Shown here one piece after another: positions 1 to 8,475 of a stretch of 64,000 nt of DNA. The stretch's first letter is position 1; each line of letters starts with the position of its first letter. Below the pieces are notes generated by a model, which searched no databases, had not been told where the DNA came from, and saw only the letters and a list, made by a program, of their open reading frames with translations. Made by a program: the position numbers and the translations under genes. Source of the DNA: Streptomyces sp. 130 (lineage in GTDB: Bacteria > Actinomycetota > Actinomycetes > Streptomycetales > Streptomycetaceae); the NCBI RefSeq assembly GCF_007096885.1, contig NZ_VJNO01000021.1, forward strand, positions 50,504 to 114,503, given 5' to 3'.

Positions 1-569
1 TGGACTCGGTGGAGGAGATCGACCGGCTGGAGTCGAAGGCGGACCGCCGTCGCTTCCTGCTGAACCTGATCTGCTTCGCGGCGTGCATCGAGGGGCTGTT
101 CTTCTACGGCGCCTTCGCCTACGTGTACTGGTTCCGCTCGCGCGGGCTGCTGCACGGTCTCGCCACGGGGACCAACTGGGTCTTCCGCGACGAGACCATG
201 CACATGAACTTCGCGTTCGAGGTCGTGGACACGGTCCGCGCGGAGGAGCCGGACCTCTTCGACGACGCCCTCCGGCAGCAGGTCACCGACATGCTGAAGG
301 AGGCCGTCGAGGCGGAGCTGCAGTTCGGCCGCGACCTGTGCGGCGACGGGCTGCCCGGCATGAACACCGAGTCGATGCGCGAGTACCTTCAGTGCGTCGC
401 CGACCAGCGGCTCACCCGGCTGGGCTTCCCGGCGGTGTACGGATCGCAGAACCCGTTCTCGTTCATGGAGCTCCAGGGGGTCCAGGAGCTCACGAACTTC
501 TTCGAGCGCCGCCCCTCGGCGTACCAGGTGGCCGTCGAGGGCACGGTCGCCTTCGACGACGACTTCTAG
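1..569 (+). CDS. nrdB: Class Ia ribonucleotide reductase beta subunit, C-terminal part
   Basis: The window opens inside this gene; the frame is open from the first bases and ends with TAG at 567-569, so only about the last 188 residues are visible. The beta subunit holds the di-iron/tyrosyl radical cofactor and passes the radical to NrdA for reduction of ribonucleotides to deoxyribonucleotides. Visible family features are the helix CIEGLFFYGAF with an iron-ligand Glu, the RDETMHMNF segment carrying a Glu and a His ligand, and an acidic, aromatic C-terminal tail ending AFDDDF, the type of tail that docks on the alpha subunit. The radical Tyr and first iron ligands lie outside the window. The stop lies in a CTAG shared with the stop of the opposed small gene at 566-778. 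Confidence 0.93.
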   Translation, partial: DSVEEIDRLESKADRRRFLLNLICFAACIEGLFFYGAFAYVYWFRSRGLLHGLATGTNWVFRDETMHMNFAFEVVDTVRAEEPDLFDDALRQQVTDMLKEAVEAELQFGRDLCGDGLPGMNTESMREYLQCVADQRLTRLGFPAVYGSQNPFSFMELQGVQELTNFFERRPSAYQVAVEGTVAFDDDF

Positions 570-778
570 ATCCTCGCCCAGCTCCTGACGTACGGACGCC
601 GTGCGGCCCCCACCGGCCGCGCGGCGTCCGCCGTTCGGGGTGGGCGGGTGCTCCGGTCCTGTTCCGCCGCGCGCAGCTGGCGGTCGATGCGGCGCTCGCG
701 GGCGGCGCCGATCAGCGCCGGCAGCAGGACGAGGGCGGAAAGTGCGGAAATGCCGAGGAAGTTCAGGAATGTGTTCAT
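566..778 (-). CDS. Small single-pass membrane protein, function unknown
   Basis: A 70-residue protein with one N-terminal hydrophobic segment (about residues 4-25, rich in Leu, Ala and Val) followed by a strongly basic, Arg-rich tail with Glu/Gln, suggesting a type of small membrane protein with a cytoplasmic tail. It starts at ATG 778 and its stop overlaps the nrdB stop on the other strand. It lies between nrdB and the AraC-type regulator and points away from the regulator, so the two could share the intergenic control region. I do not recognise a family. Codon positions fit high-G+C coding usage, but with only 70 codons the call is moderate. Confidence 0.55.
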   Translation of the reverse strand: MNTFLNFLGISALSALVLLPALIGAARERRIDRQLRAAEQDRSTRPPRTADAARPVGAARRPYVRSWARI

Positions 779-813
779 GCCTCTACTGTCCTCGTTCCGG
801 AGGAGATCCGGCA

Positions 814-850
814 GTGGCAGGACTGTCATACGACATCGAATTACTGCCAC
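814..850. promoter_or_regulatory. Nested palindromes upstream of the AraC-type regulator
   Basis: An outer inverted repeat GTGGCAG (814-820) / CTGCCAC (844-850) encloses an inner palindrome TGTC-ATAC-GACA (824-835). The element ends 9 bases before the regulator start and lies upstream of the opposed small membrane gene. Position and symmetry suggest an operator, perhaps autoregulatory. No binding protein can be named from sequence alone. Confidence 0.4.
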
Positions 851-859
851 ACTGGGTCC

Positions 860-1834
860 ATGCTGAACAACGTCGCCGCCCTGCTGCTCGATGACGTCCA
901 CCCCTTCGAACTCGGGGTGCTCTGCGAGGTGTTCGGCCTCGACCGCAGCGACGAGGGCCTGCCGGTGCACGATTTCGCGGTGGTCTCCGGCGAGGGGCCC
1001 CAGCTGCGGACCCACGCCGGCTTCACGATCCACACCCCCCACGGCCTCGACCGGCTGGAGGAGGCGGACCTCGTCGCCGTACCGGCCGGCAGCCGCTTCG
1101 GGCAGCGCGAGTTCCCCGAGGAGGTCCTGACCGCCCTGCGCCGGGCCGTGGAGCGGGGGGCCCAGGTGCTCAGCGTCTGCTCGGGGGCGTACCTCCTGGG
1201 CGCGGCCGGGCTGCTCGACGGCCGCCGCTGCACCACGCACTGGCGGCACGCCGACGACCTGGCCCGCCGCTTCCCCGAGGCCGCCGTCGAGCCGGACGTG
1301 CTGTACGTGGAGGACGGGCCGGTCACCACGTCGGCGGGGACGGCCGCGGGGATCGACGCCTGCCTGCACCTGGTCCGCCGGGCCTACGGGCCCGCCGTCG
1401 CCAACACCATCGCCCGCCGGATGGTGGTGCCGCCGCACCGGGACGGCGGGCAGGCGCAGTACGTCCAGCGGCCTCTGCCGCGCACCCGGTGCGACACGGT
1501 GGGCGGCACACTGGCCTGGATGGAGCGCCACCTCGACCGCGAGATCACCGTCGAACAGCTCGCGGACCGGGCGCACATGTCGCCGCGCACCTTCGCCCGC
1601 CGCTTCCAGCAGGAGACCGGCACCACTCCGTACCGCTGGCTGCTGCGCCAGCGCGTCCTGCTGGCCCAGCACCTCCTGGAGAGCTCCGACGAGACCGTCG
1701 ACACCATCGCCGACCGCACCGGCTTCGGGACGGCGGCGGCGCTGCGCCACCAGTTCGTACGCGCCCTGGGCACCACGCCGCAGGCGTACCGGCGCACCTT
1801 CAGGGGCCCGTCGGCGGTCGGCGAGGCTGCCTGA
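860..1834 (+). CDS. GlxA/FtrA-type AraC-family regulator with DJ-1/PfpI domain
   Basis: A 324-residue two-domain transcription factor. Residues about 3-180 form a DJ-1/PfpI (class I glutamine amidotransferase-like) domain, with the nucleophile-elbow segment LSVCSGAYLLGAAGLLDG holding the usual Cys. Residues about 215-320 contain a double helix-turn-helix AraC domain (ITVEQLADRAHMSPRTFARR, then the second helix pair ending FGTAAALRHQF and the TPQAYRR signature). Members sense small molecules or metabolic state and usually activate adjacent or divergent catabolic or stress genes; the ligand is unknown here. ATG 860 is chosen because the amidotransferase domain begins immediately after it. The upstream nested palindrome suggests self-control. 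No catabolic partner is adjacent, so the target is unclear. Confidence 0.9.
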   Translation: MLNNVAALLLDDVHPFELGVLCEVFGLDRSDEGLPVHDFAVVSGEGPQLRTHAGFTIHTPHGLDRLEEADLVAVPAGSRFGQREFPEEVLTALRRAVERGAQVLSVCSGAYLLGAAGLLDGRRCTTHWRHADDLARRFPEAAVEPDVLYVEDGPVTTSAGTAAGIDACLHLVRRAYGPAVANTIARRMVVPPHRDGGQAQYVQRPLPRTRCDTVGGTLAWMERHLDREITVEQLADRAHMSPRTFARRFQQETGTTPYRWLLRQRVLLAQHLLESSDETVDTIADRTGFGTAAALRHQFVRALGTTPQAYRRTFRGPSAVGEAA

Positions 1835-1862
1835 CCGGGCCCGACGGACCCCGTGAGGGGTG

Positions 1863-2594
1863 TCAGACGCCGCAGTTGGGCGCCGACCAGTGGTGGCTGG
1901 GGCCCTGGTTCACGTGGACGTGGTCGTTGTGGTCCGGGTAGCCCGGGCCGAGAATCCCGTTGAAGCCGTGGTAGCGGGCCTCCTTGGCGAGGGTGCAGAA
2001 GGCGATCCCGCCGAGGTCGGCCGCGTCCCCGTACAGATGGCGGCTGTTCGACGCGCCGCCGACGGCGCTGTTGCAGGACGTGGAGCGGAACCCGCTGTTG
2101 ATGTTGATGGGCCGGTCGCCGAGCGCGTGGCGCAGCGCCTCCAGCTTCCACATGGTGCTCAGCGCGTTGGCCTTCGCCGTGGCCGCCGAGACCGCGCCGC
2201 CCGACCAGGTGCTGTTGCAGCGGTTCATCTCGGCGTACGTGAAGTGCGCCGGGGTGCAGTCGTTGTCCTGGAGGGCGTAGATCTTGGCCTGGGTGTCGGG
2301 GCCCGCGATGCCGTCGGCGGCCAGCCCGTAGGCGGCCTGGAAGCGCTTGACGGCGGCGGTGGTGGCGGGGCCGTACGAGCCGTCGATGGCCAGGACCGAG
2401 TTGTAGCCGGGGTAGCCGGCGACCCGGATCTGCAGCTGTTTCACGTCGTTGCCGGTGGCGCCGGGCCTCAGGGTGCGGGTCCAGGTGTAGCAGCCGTCGG
2501 CGTGCGCGGTGCCGGCGGTGACCACGGCACCGCCCAACGCGAACGCCATGGTCATGACAAGGCTGAGCAGGAGTCGTGCGGAACGTCTGATCAC
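1863..2594 (-). CDS. Secreted zinc D-Ala-D-Ala carboxypeptidase (M15) with peptidoglycan-binding domain
   Basis: A 243-residue exported protein. Residues 1-32 are a classical signal peptide (basic start MIRRSAR, hydrophobic core, Ala-His-Ala before cleavage). Residues about 40-108 are a PG_binding_1 domain (GATGNDVKQLQIRVAGYPG then DGSYGPATTAAVKRFQ). The C-terminal half is a peptidase M15 domain with zinc ligands in SRHLYGDAADLGG and DHVHVNQGPSHH; the substrate-site segment ININSGFRS is also present. The layout matches the Streptomyces albus G zinc DD-carboxypeptidase, which trims peptidoglycan stem peptides. Four or more Cys suggest disulfides after export. It is convergent with the AraC gene and followed by 28 bases of spacer. 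Confidence 0.92.
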   Translation of the reverse strand: MIRRSARLLLSLVMTMAFALGGAVVTAGTAHADGCYTWTRTLRPGATGNDVKQLQIRVAGYPGYNSVLAIDGSYGPATTAAVKRFQAAYGLAADGIAGPDTQAKIYALQDNDCTPAHFTYAEMNRCNSTWSGGAVSAATAKANALSTMWKLEALRHALGDRPININSGFRSTSCNSAVGGASNSRHLYGDAADLGGIAFCTLAKEARYHGFNGILGPGYPDHNDHVHVNQGPSHHWSAPNCGV

Positions 2595-2753
2595 GGGGGC
2601 TCCCTACCGCTGTTGGATGTCTGGGCTGTGGAAGGCCTGCGGCACGAGCCTGTCGGATGCGAGGGTCCCCGTCAACTACGCGTGTAGAAACGGAGGTTGA
2701 CGGAGAGGCGAACGCGGCGCGGGACGGGCCCGCGCCGCGTTCGCCGCACCGGC

Positions 2754-3392
2754 TCAGTCGTTCGGGACGACCTCGTAGCGCGGGGTGTTCTCCGCCATCT
2801 GCCGCAGCGCGTCCTTGCGCTCGCGCTTGGAGAGCCGGTCGATGTACAGGTAGCCGTACAGGTGGTCCGTCTCGTGCTGGAGGCAGCGCGCGAAGTAGCC
2901 CGTGCCGCGCACCCGGACCGGGTTGCCCTTGGCGTCCTGGCCGCGCACCACCGCGTAGTCCGGGCGGGCCAGCTTGGCGTACGCCGTCGGCACGGAGAGG
3001 CAGCCCTCGCCGGAGTCGTCCAGGACCCGCGCCTCCGGCGGCAGCTCCTCCAGGACCGGGTTGCAGATGGCACCGACGTGCCGCACGCCCTCGTCGTCGG
3101 GGCAGTCGTAGACGAAGACCTTGAGGTCGACGCCGATCTGGTTGGCGGCCAGGCCGACGCCCTCCGCCGTGCGCTGGCTCGCGAACATGTCGTCGATCAG
3201 CGCGGCCAGCTCGTCGCCGAACTCCGTGACGTCCTTGCACTCCTTGTGCAGGACCGGGTTGCCCACGACCGTGATCGGACGGGAGGTACCGCGCTCGCGG
3301 TGTGCCGTCTCGCGCGCCTCACAGTCCTCGGTGTCGATGAGGAAGCCCTCCTCGTCGACGCTGACCTGCTCGTCCGTCTCCTGCTGCGCCAT
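2754..3392 (-). CDS. def: Peptide deformylase
   Basis: A 212-residue cytoplasmic metalloenzyme that removes the N-formyl group from nascent proteins. All three PDF motifs are present: GVGLAANQIG (motif 1), EGCLSVP with the metal-ligand Cys (motif 2) and QHETDHLYG with HExxH-type His ligands and catalytic Glu (motif 3). The N-terminal extension of about 40 acidic residues before the catalytic core is common in actinomycete PDFs. It starts at ATG 3392; upstream (3393-3451) is a short gap after the TPR gene, which lies upstream on the same strand. No formyltransferase gene is adjacent. Confidence 0.96.
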   Translation of the reverse strand: MAQQETDEQVSVDEEGFLIDTEDCEARETAHRERGTSRPITVVGNPVLHKECKDVTEFGDELAALIDDMFASQRTAEGVGLAANQIGVDLKVFVYDCPDDEGVRHVGAICNPVLEELPPEARVLDDSGEGCLSVPTAYAKLARPDYAVVRGQDAKGNPVRVRGTGYFARCLQHETDHLYGYLYIDRLSKRERKDALRQMAENTPRYEVVPND

Positions 3393-3451
3393 GTCCGCCG
3401 TACGCCTTCCTCAAAACCCGAATCGGTGCGTCCATAGCCTACGGGCACGGG

Positions 3452-4444
3452 TCAGCAGACTTCTTCGAGATCCCGCCACTCACGGCTGTCCGGGCTGTCC
3501 GCCACCCAGCCGTCCAGCAGCCCGCGCACCAGACCGGCCGGGGCCGCGAGACCGCACTCACGCTCCGGCACCCACAGCTCACCGGCCGTGCGGTGCCCCA
3601 GCGGGCCCGGATGCCCCGGCTCGCTGTGGTCGTGCGGGTCCAGGTGCTCGCCGTCGCCCTCGTCGCTCTCCATCCGGCTCTCCGAACAGGCCCGGCACAG
3701 CAGCCGCACCGACGAGGACCAGTCCTCGGCGGCGAACCCCGCGTCCGAGGCCAGCTGCTCCAGCGCGTCCCGGTCCGCCTCCGTGGCCGCCTCCAGCAGC
3801 ACCACCCAGGTCGGCACGGGCGACGGGGCCCACAGCTCGATCTCGTCGAACACCGGGTAGGAGGGGCCCGCCGCGGTGATCCGCTCGCCGTTCGACACCC
3901 CGTCGTGCAGCACGACCTCGCCCCAGCGCCGCCCGGACGACGGCAGCGGGATCGACAGCACCTCTATCCGGGCCGGGTCGAGACGGCGGCCCCAGACGAC
4001 CTCGGCCTCGCCCTCCGGCGACAGCCGTACCGCCGCGCTGCCCAGCTCCATGCCGACCGGCTCGTTGCCCGCGGCCGGGGTCTGCTGACCGCCGCCCGGG
4101 ACCTTCAGCCCGTACGCCTGCCAGGCGCGGCGCGCCAGCGGCCAGTCCTGGAGGGCGGTCGCGGCGATGCCCACGTTCCACCAGTCCGGGGCTCCGGACT
4201 CCTTGTCGAGCAGGGCGACGGCCCGCAGCCCGGCGGCCCTCGCCTGTTCCCAGTCGTGCCGGAACTTGTGCAGCAGCGCCAGGTTGAACCATGACTCGGA
4301 GAGCCAGGGCTCCAGGTCCGCCGCGCGTGTCAGCAGCGCCCCCGCGTCCTCGTACCGGCCGTCGCCGATCAGCGTGAACGCGCGGTCCGTGGCCTGCCGC
4401 CAAGAGGCGGACGGCCGATGCCGTACCTTCCCGAAGATCCTCAC
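3452..4444 (-). CDS. Tetratricopeptide-repeat protein
   Basis: A 330-residue soluble protein. Residues about 15-115 hold two to three TPR-like helical hairpins (ATDRAFTLIGDGRYEDAGAL, then SWFNLALLHKFRHDWEQARA, then DWWNVGIAATALQDWPLARR). The middle (about 130-215) is a beta-rich domain with conserved-looking VVWGRRLDPARIEVLSIPLP. The C-terminal part carries a Cys pair in LLCRACSESR followed by an Asp/His-rich stretch (EGDGEHLDPHDHSEPGH) and PERECGL, which could bind a metal. TPR proteins act as scaffolds; no partner is evident. It precedes def in the same direction with 59 bases between, so co-transcription is possible. Confidence 0.85.
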   Translation of the reverse strand: MRIFGKVRHRPSASWRQATDRAFTLIGDGRYEDAGALLTRAADLEPWLSESWFNLALLHKFRHDWEQARAAGLRAVALLDKESGAPDWWNVGIAATALQDWPLARRAWQAYGLKVPGGGQQTPAAGNEPVGMELGSAAVRLSPEGEAEVVWGRRLDPARIEVLSIPLPSSGRRWGEVVLHDGVSNGERITAAGPSYPVFDEIELWAPSPVPTWVVLLEAATEADRDALEQLASDAGFAAEDWSSSVRLLCRACSESRMESDEGDGEHLDPHDHSEPGHPGPLGHRTAGELWVPERECGLAAPAGLVRGLLDGWVADSPDSREWRDLEEVC

Positions 4445-4535
4445 GATTCCCGCCTGTCCCGACTGGACACCCTCGTTCTACCGCTCTCTTCGCATCCAAC
4501 CATGCCGGGCCGGACGCCCGCTCATTACCCATCGG

Positions 4536-5804
4536 TTACCCGGGCGGGACGGGGGTCAGGCCGCCCCGGGCCAGAACCCGGGCCAAGGACTCCACCACCT
4601 GCGGCTGGTAGTCGTGCCCGGTTCCGAGCCTGAGCTGTTCCAGCGCACCCAGTGGCCCGGAGAGACTTTCCCCGCTGAGGTCGTCGTATGCGTTCACCGC
4701 CCGGACGATCCTGGCGGACAGCGGCTGCTCCCGGTAGGGGTCGGCCTGGCGCTCCACCACGACGGCGACCTTCGCGTCCACCCCGGTCTGCCGGACCACC
4801 GCGCCGCCGAGCAGCGCGATCCGGCGCTGCTCGGCGGCCGGCAGCAGGGCCGTCGCCCCGTCCGGCACCGGGTCGACCAGCGACAACTGGCCGATGTCGT
4901 GCATCAGCGCCGCGTACTCCAGGACGGTGAGCTCCGGCCCGGACAGGCCCATCTCGCGCCCGACGGCGGTGCACAGCTCGGCCACCCGGCGGGCGTGGCC
5001 GTGCGGGGTGTAGCCGGCGATCTCGGTGGACCGGGCGAGCGAGGCGATGGTCTGCCGGTACGTGGTGCGGGCGGCGGCGAACCGGCGGTACGAGAGCTGG
5101 GTGAGCAGCAGCGGTACGCAGAGCACGGGCAGCGCCCACAGCCCGGCGGCGGCGACCCCGAGCGCCATGACCGCGCCGGTCGCGCAGACGGCCGAGCCGA
5201 TGCCGGTGAGCGCCCGCAGCTCGTCGCGGAGCAGCGGCCCGAAGGGCGCGGGGGCCTCCCGGGAGCCGCGCGGGCGGGTGCGGGCGCGCAGCAGGAGCGC
5301 GGCGAGCACGGCGTCGCAGAGGGCGGTCAGGCCGAGCAGCAGGAGCAGGAAGGCCGCGTAGTACGGACCGTCGCCGAGCCATCGCTCGCTGCGGCCCGCG
5401 GTGTACAGGGGCTGGAAGCAGACCGCCGCGAAGGTCACGGTCAGCAGCCGCCGGGCCACCTGGTCGGCGCCCGGCCCGGCGCCCCGCGCCAGCTGCGGCA
5501 CCGAGGCGACGAGCTGGGCGGCGGCGAGGACCGCGACGACCTGGAGGACCCCGTGGCTGGTGGGCTGCCCGCCGCTGCGCCCGAGCAGGGCGTACGCGAG
5601 TGCCCCGGCGGCGCCGAGCGGCGCGGGCTCCCGCTCCCCGGGCAGGGCGCCCCAGCGGGCCAGCTCGCCGATGGTGATGAGGGCGCCGAAGGCGAGGGCG
5701 TGCCCCGGATCGTGGACGCCGCGCCACAGGGTGTGCCCGAGCCCGGCGGCGGCGAGCACGAGGGCGGCGCCGCGCAGGCCGAGCGTCGCGGGGCCCGGGG
5801 TCAC
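4536..5804 (-). CDS. Membrane protein with degenerate HD-GYP-like domain
   Basis: A 422-residue protein with about seven hydrophobic segments in residues 1-240 and a C-terminal HD domain (about 245-415). The HD core is visible (HGHARRVAELC then YAALMHDIGQLSL), but the later HHExxDGxGYP signature of HD-GYP phosphodiesterases is replaced by VVERQADPYREQPLS, so c-di-GMP hydrolysis is doubtful. It starts with GTG 5804, which overlaps the TGA stop of the upstream gene in a GTGA, implying translational coupling. The pair looks like a duplication in which this copy has lost catalytic residues and may sense or regulate. No frameshift is needed to read it. Confidence 0.85.
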   Translation of the reverse strand: MTPGPATLGLRGAALVLAAAGLGHTLWRGVHDPGHALAFGALITIGELARWGALPGEREPAPLGAAGALAYALLGRSGGQPTSHGVLQVVAVLAAAQLVASVPQLARGAGPGADQVARRLLTVTFAAVCFQPLYTAGRSERWLGDGPYYAAFLLLLLGLTALCDAVLAALLLRARTRPRGSREAPAPFGPLLRDELRALTGIGSAVCATGAVMALGVAAAGLWALPVLCVPLLLTQLSYRRFAAARTTYRQTIASLARSTEIAGYTPHGHARRVAELCTAVGREMGLSGPELTVLEYAALMHDIGQLSLVDPVPDGATALLPAAEQRRIALLGGAVVRQTGVDAKVAVVVERQADPYREQPLSARIVRAVNAYDDLSGESLSGPLGALEQLRLGTGHDYQPQVVESLARVLARGGLTPVPPG

Positions 5805-7171
5805 CGGGGACCCTGCCCGTCGGCACCGTCCGGCCGGGGGCTCAGCGGCGCGGGGACGGGCCCGGCGGCCCCCTCCCGAGGCGGCGGCAGCCGCGTGTCG
5901 TCCGATGTGACGGCCCCGAACCAGCCGTACCGCTCCAGGCCCCGCGCCAGGGCCCGCACCATCTGGGGGTCGAACTGCGTGCCGGCGCACCGTTCCAGCT
6001 CCTCCACGGCGGCCGGGACCGGCCGGGCCCGCCGGTAGGAGCGGGTCGAGGTCATGGCGTCGAAGGCGTCGGCGACGGCGACGACGCGGGCGCATTCCGG
6101 GATGCCCCGGCCGGAGAGCCCGGACGGGTAGCCGCTGCCGTCGAGGCGTTCGTGGTGGTGCAGGATCGCGGCCCTGGCCTCGCCGAGGAAGCCGATGCCC
6201 CGGACGATCTCGTGCCCGTACTCCGGGTGCAGCTCGATGACGCGCCGCTCCTCGGGGGTGAGCGGGCCGTCCTTGCGCAGGACGCGGGTGGGGACGCCCA
6301 GCTTGCCGACGTCGTGGAGGATGCCGGCGAACCGCAGCACCTCGACGCGCTCCCGGTCCAGGCCCAGTTCGTGGGCGATGAGGACACAGGCGCGGCCGAC
6401 CCGTTCGCTGTGGCCCCGGGTGTAGGTGTCCTTGATGTCGACGGCCTGGACGAGCGCCCGGATGGTGGCGCGGTGCGCGGCGTGCTCGCGGTGGTACTGG
6501 GCGTAGACCCAGCAGGAGATGTACATGGGCAGCAGGACGAAGAGCGCGGCGAGCGGCCCGTAGGAGCTGTTCCAGAGGACGGCCATCATCAGCCCGGCGA
6601 GGCCGTGCACCAGGTGGGGGGCGAGCGAGCGAGGCAGGAGCCCGCGCCAGGCGCGGCGCACCGGCAGCCGTTCCGCGACGAGCAGGATCGAGCCGTCGAG
6701 GGCGGCGAGCACGGCGCTGAAGGCGAGGGCCGCCGCGCAGACCGGCAGCAGCGCGTAGGGCAGGTCGGGCGGGCTGTCCAGCGCGGCGGGCCCGCCGAGC
6801 AGGGCGTGGACGCGGGAGGCCGCCCAGACGGCGAGGGCCGGCTCGGCGGCGCGCCAGATCCGGCGGGCGGTGACGGGCGGTTTGCCGGCCCGGCCCGCGA
6901 GGGAGCCCGGGACGGCGACGAGCGCCGCCGCCGGGGGCGGGAGCAGGAAGGCGGCGGCGAGCAGCAGCGGGAAGAACGAGCCCGCGCCGACGAAGCCGAC
7001 CGGGAAGGGGCGGCGGCCGAGGAGTTCGCAGGCCAGATGGAGCCCGGCGAGCAGGGCGAGCGTGGTCCACGGGGTGGCGGCGCCCGGGCGCAGGGCGGGC
7101 GCGGCGCACAGGACCGCGCCGAGGGCGACGAGGCCGATATGGGCCCGCACCGCCCCGCGTGTGGCTCTCAC
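5801..7171 (-). CDS. Membrane HD-GYP domain protein, probable cyclic-di-nucleotide phosphodiesterase
   Basis: A 456-residue protein: about six membrane segments in residues 1-215, then a full HD-GYP domain (about 235-425). Motifs are complete: DTYTRGHSERVGRAC, ILHDVGKLGVPTRVL, HPEYGHEI, ILHHHERLDGSGYPSGL and ADAFDAMTSTRSYR. HD-GYP enzymes hydrolyse c-di-GMP to GMP at a di- or tri-iron centre, which in Streptomyces links to development. The Pro-rich tail of about 30 residues is dispensable-looking. It is translationally coupled to the degenerate HD gene downstream. A start upstream of 7171 is possible but the membrane domain begins right after this ATG. Confidence 0.9.
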   Translation of the reverse strand: MRATRGAVRAHIGLVALGAVLCAAPALRPGAATPWTTLALLAGLHLACELLGRRPFPVGFVGAGSFFPLLLAAAFLLPPPAAALVAVPGSLAGRAGKPPVTARRIWRAAEPALAVWAASRVHALLGGPAALDSPPDLPYALLPVCAAALAFSAVLAALDGSILLVAERLPVRRAWRGLLPRSLAPHLVHGLAGLMMAVLWNSSYGPLAALFVLLPMYISCWVYAQYHREHAAHRATIRALVQAVDIKDTYTRGHSERVGRACVLIAHELGLDRERVEVLRFAGILHDVGKLGVPTRVLRKDGPLTPEERRVIELHPEYGHEIVRGIGFLGEARAAILHHHERLDGSGYPSGLSGRGIPECARVVAVADAFDAMTSTRSYRRARPVPAAVEELERCAGTQFDPQMVRALARGLERYGWFGAVTSDDTRLPPPREGAAGPVPAPLSPRPDGADGQGPR

Positions 7172-7277
7172 CCTCGCTCGCCCCCCAGCTCCGCTCGTGA
7201 AGGGCCACGCTAACGAGCGGGGCGGTCCGGGCGGGTGCCGTCGGGGGCGATTAGCACGTTCGGGTGAAGCGCGGAGG

Positions 7278-7598
7278 TCACTCCTTGGCGGCGCTCGGCA
7301 CCTCGGGGCCGGAGACCGTGACGTCCTGCTCCGGCACCGCCTGTCCCGAGCGGATGAGGTCGATGCGGCCCATCACCTTGGAGCGCAGGTCGGCCGGCAC
7401 GTCGTCCTGGCCGCAGCAGCGCTTCACCAGCTTCTTGACGGCCTGTTCGAGGCCGTACTTCTCCAGGCAGGGGGAGCACTCGACGAAGTGCGCCTCGAAC
7501 TTGGTGCAGTCGCTGTCGGGCATCTCCCGGTCGAGAAACTCGTAGAGGTGATCCAGGACCTCTGCGCACTCCGTCTCGTGCGGCTCTCCGCAGCTCAT
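7278..7598 (-). CDS. rsrA: Redox-sensitive zinc anti-sigma factor RsrA
   Basis: A 106-residue ZAS-family anti-sigma factor that holds SigR inactive while its zinc-thiolate site is reduced; disulfide stress expels zinc and frees SigR. Seven Cys are seen at residues 3, 11, 31, 41, 44, 61 and 62, and His37 sits in the HxxxCxxC motif (HFVECSPC), matching the pattern known for Streptomyces coelicolor RsrA where Cys11, His37, Cys41 and Cys44 matter most. The start ATG at 7598 overlaps the sigR TGA stop as ATGA, so the two are translationally coupled and made in fixed ratio. The tail after residue 75 is probably flexible. Confidence 0.97.
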   Translation of the reverse strand: MSCGEPHETECAEVLDHLYEFLDREMPDSDCTKFEAHFVECSPCLEKYGLEQAVKKLVKRCCGQDDVPADLRSKVMGRIDLIRSGQAVPEQDVTVSGPEVPSAAKE

Positions 7599-8425
7599 GA
7601 GCCCGAGCCTTTCCGATCGTCCGACTCACCGGCGCCGGCGGGGACGAGCCCGCGGTCGCGGGCGTAGTCCTCCAGCATGCCGCGCAGTTGACGGCGGCCC
7701 CGGTGCAGTCGGGACATCACCGTACCGATGGGAGTCCCCATGATGTCCGCGATCTCCTTGTAGGCAAAGCCCTCGACATCGGCGAGATAGACCGCGATGC
7801 GGAACTCCTCGGGGATCGCCTGCAGCGCGGACTTCACGTCCGAGTCGGGCAGGTGGTCGAGGGCCTGCGACTCGGCGGAGCGCAGCCCGGTCGACATGTG
7901 CGACTCGGCGCGGGCCAGCTGCCAGTCCTCGATCTCCTCGGCGGCACTGCGCTGGGGTTCGCGCTGCTTCTTGCGGTACGAGTTGATGAAGGTGTTCGTG
8001 AGGATGCGGTACATCCACGCCTTGAGGTTGGTGCCCTCACGGAACTGGTGGAAGGAGCCGTACGCCTTGGCATACGTCTCCTGGACCAGGTCCTCGGCGT
8101 CCGCGGGATTGCGCGTCATGCGCAGGGCCGCCGAGTACATCTGGTCGAGGAAACCGAGGGCGTCGCGCTCGAAACGCGCGTTGCGCTCGGCCGTCGTCTC
8201 CTGCGGGCGGCCGTCGTCGGTCCCTGTGACCGGACCCACCTCCTCCAACGCTGGGGCGGAGCCGAAACCGGACCCGCTCGAATCGGAGAATAGTCGACCT
8301 TGGTCACGCGCGGGCTGTCGATCCGTTCCGCCGGGTGACCGCTCGGGAGTGGTCTTGGCCGCGTGCAGGACCGTCCACTCCAGGTCAGCGGTGTTCGAGC
8401 GACGTGGGCAGATGGTCGAACCCAT
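7595..8425 (-). CDS. sigR: ECF sigma factor SigR, with alternative long and short starts
   Basis: Group ECF sigma factor directing RNA polymerase to thiol-stress genes (thioredoxins, mycothiol recycling, proteases). Region 2 is about residues 90-155 (DAEDLVQETYAKAYGSFHQF then LKAWMYRILTNTFINSYRKK) and region 4 about 200-255 (FAYKEIADIMGTPIGTVMSR). The frame is open from ATG 8425, preceded by a GGAGAGGGAG-like ribosome site, giving 276 residues. An in-frame GTG at 8239 would give a 214-residue protein beginning at the point where SigR homologues usually start, giving a 62-residue extension. In S. coelicolor the autoregulated promoter produces an unstable N-extended isoform; the same design is visible here. 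rsrA follows with a 4-base overlap. Confidence 0.96.
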   Translation of the reverse strand: MGSTICPRRSNTADLEWTVLHAAKTTPERSPGGTDRQPARDQGRLFSDSSGSGFGSAPALEEVGPVTGTDDGRPQETTAERNARFERDALGFLDQMYSAALRMTRNPADAEDLVQETYAKAYGSFHQFREGTNLKAWMYRILTNTFINSYRKKQREPQRSAAEEIEDWQLARAESHMSTGLRSAESQALDHLPDSDVKSALQAIPEEFRIAVYLADVEGFAYKEIADIMGTPIGTVMSRLHRGRRQLRGMLEDYARDRGLVPAGAGESDDRKGSGS

Positions 8426-8475
8426 GCGACGGACTCCCTCTCCACTTACGACGTTGGCTTACCGATGTCCGGAAC

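Noticed and set aside
7171..7277. Possible promoter between rsrA and the HD-GYP gene
   Set aside because: I found no convincing -35/-10 or ECF-type elements in this 106-base gap.
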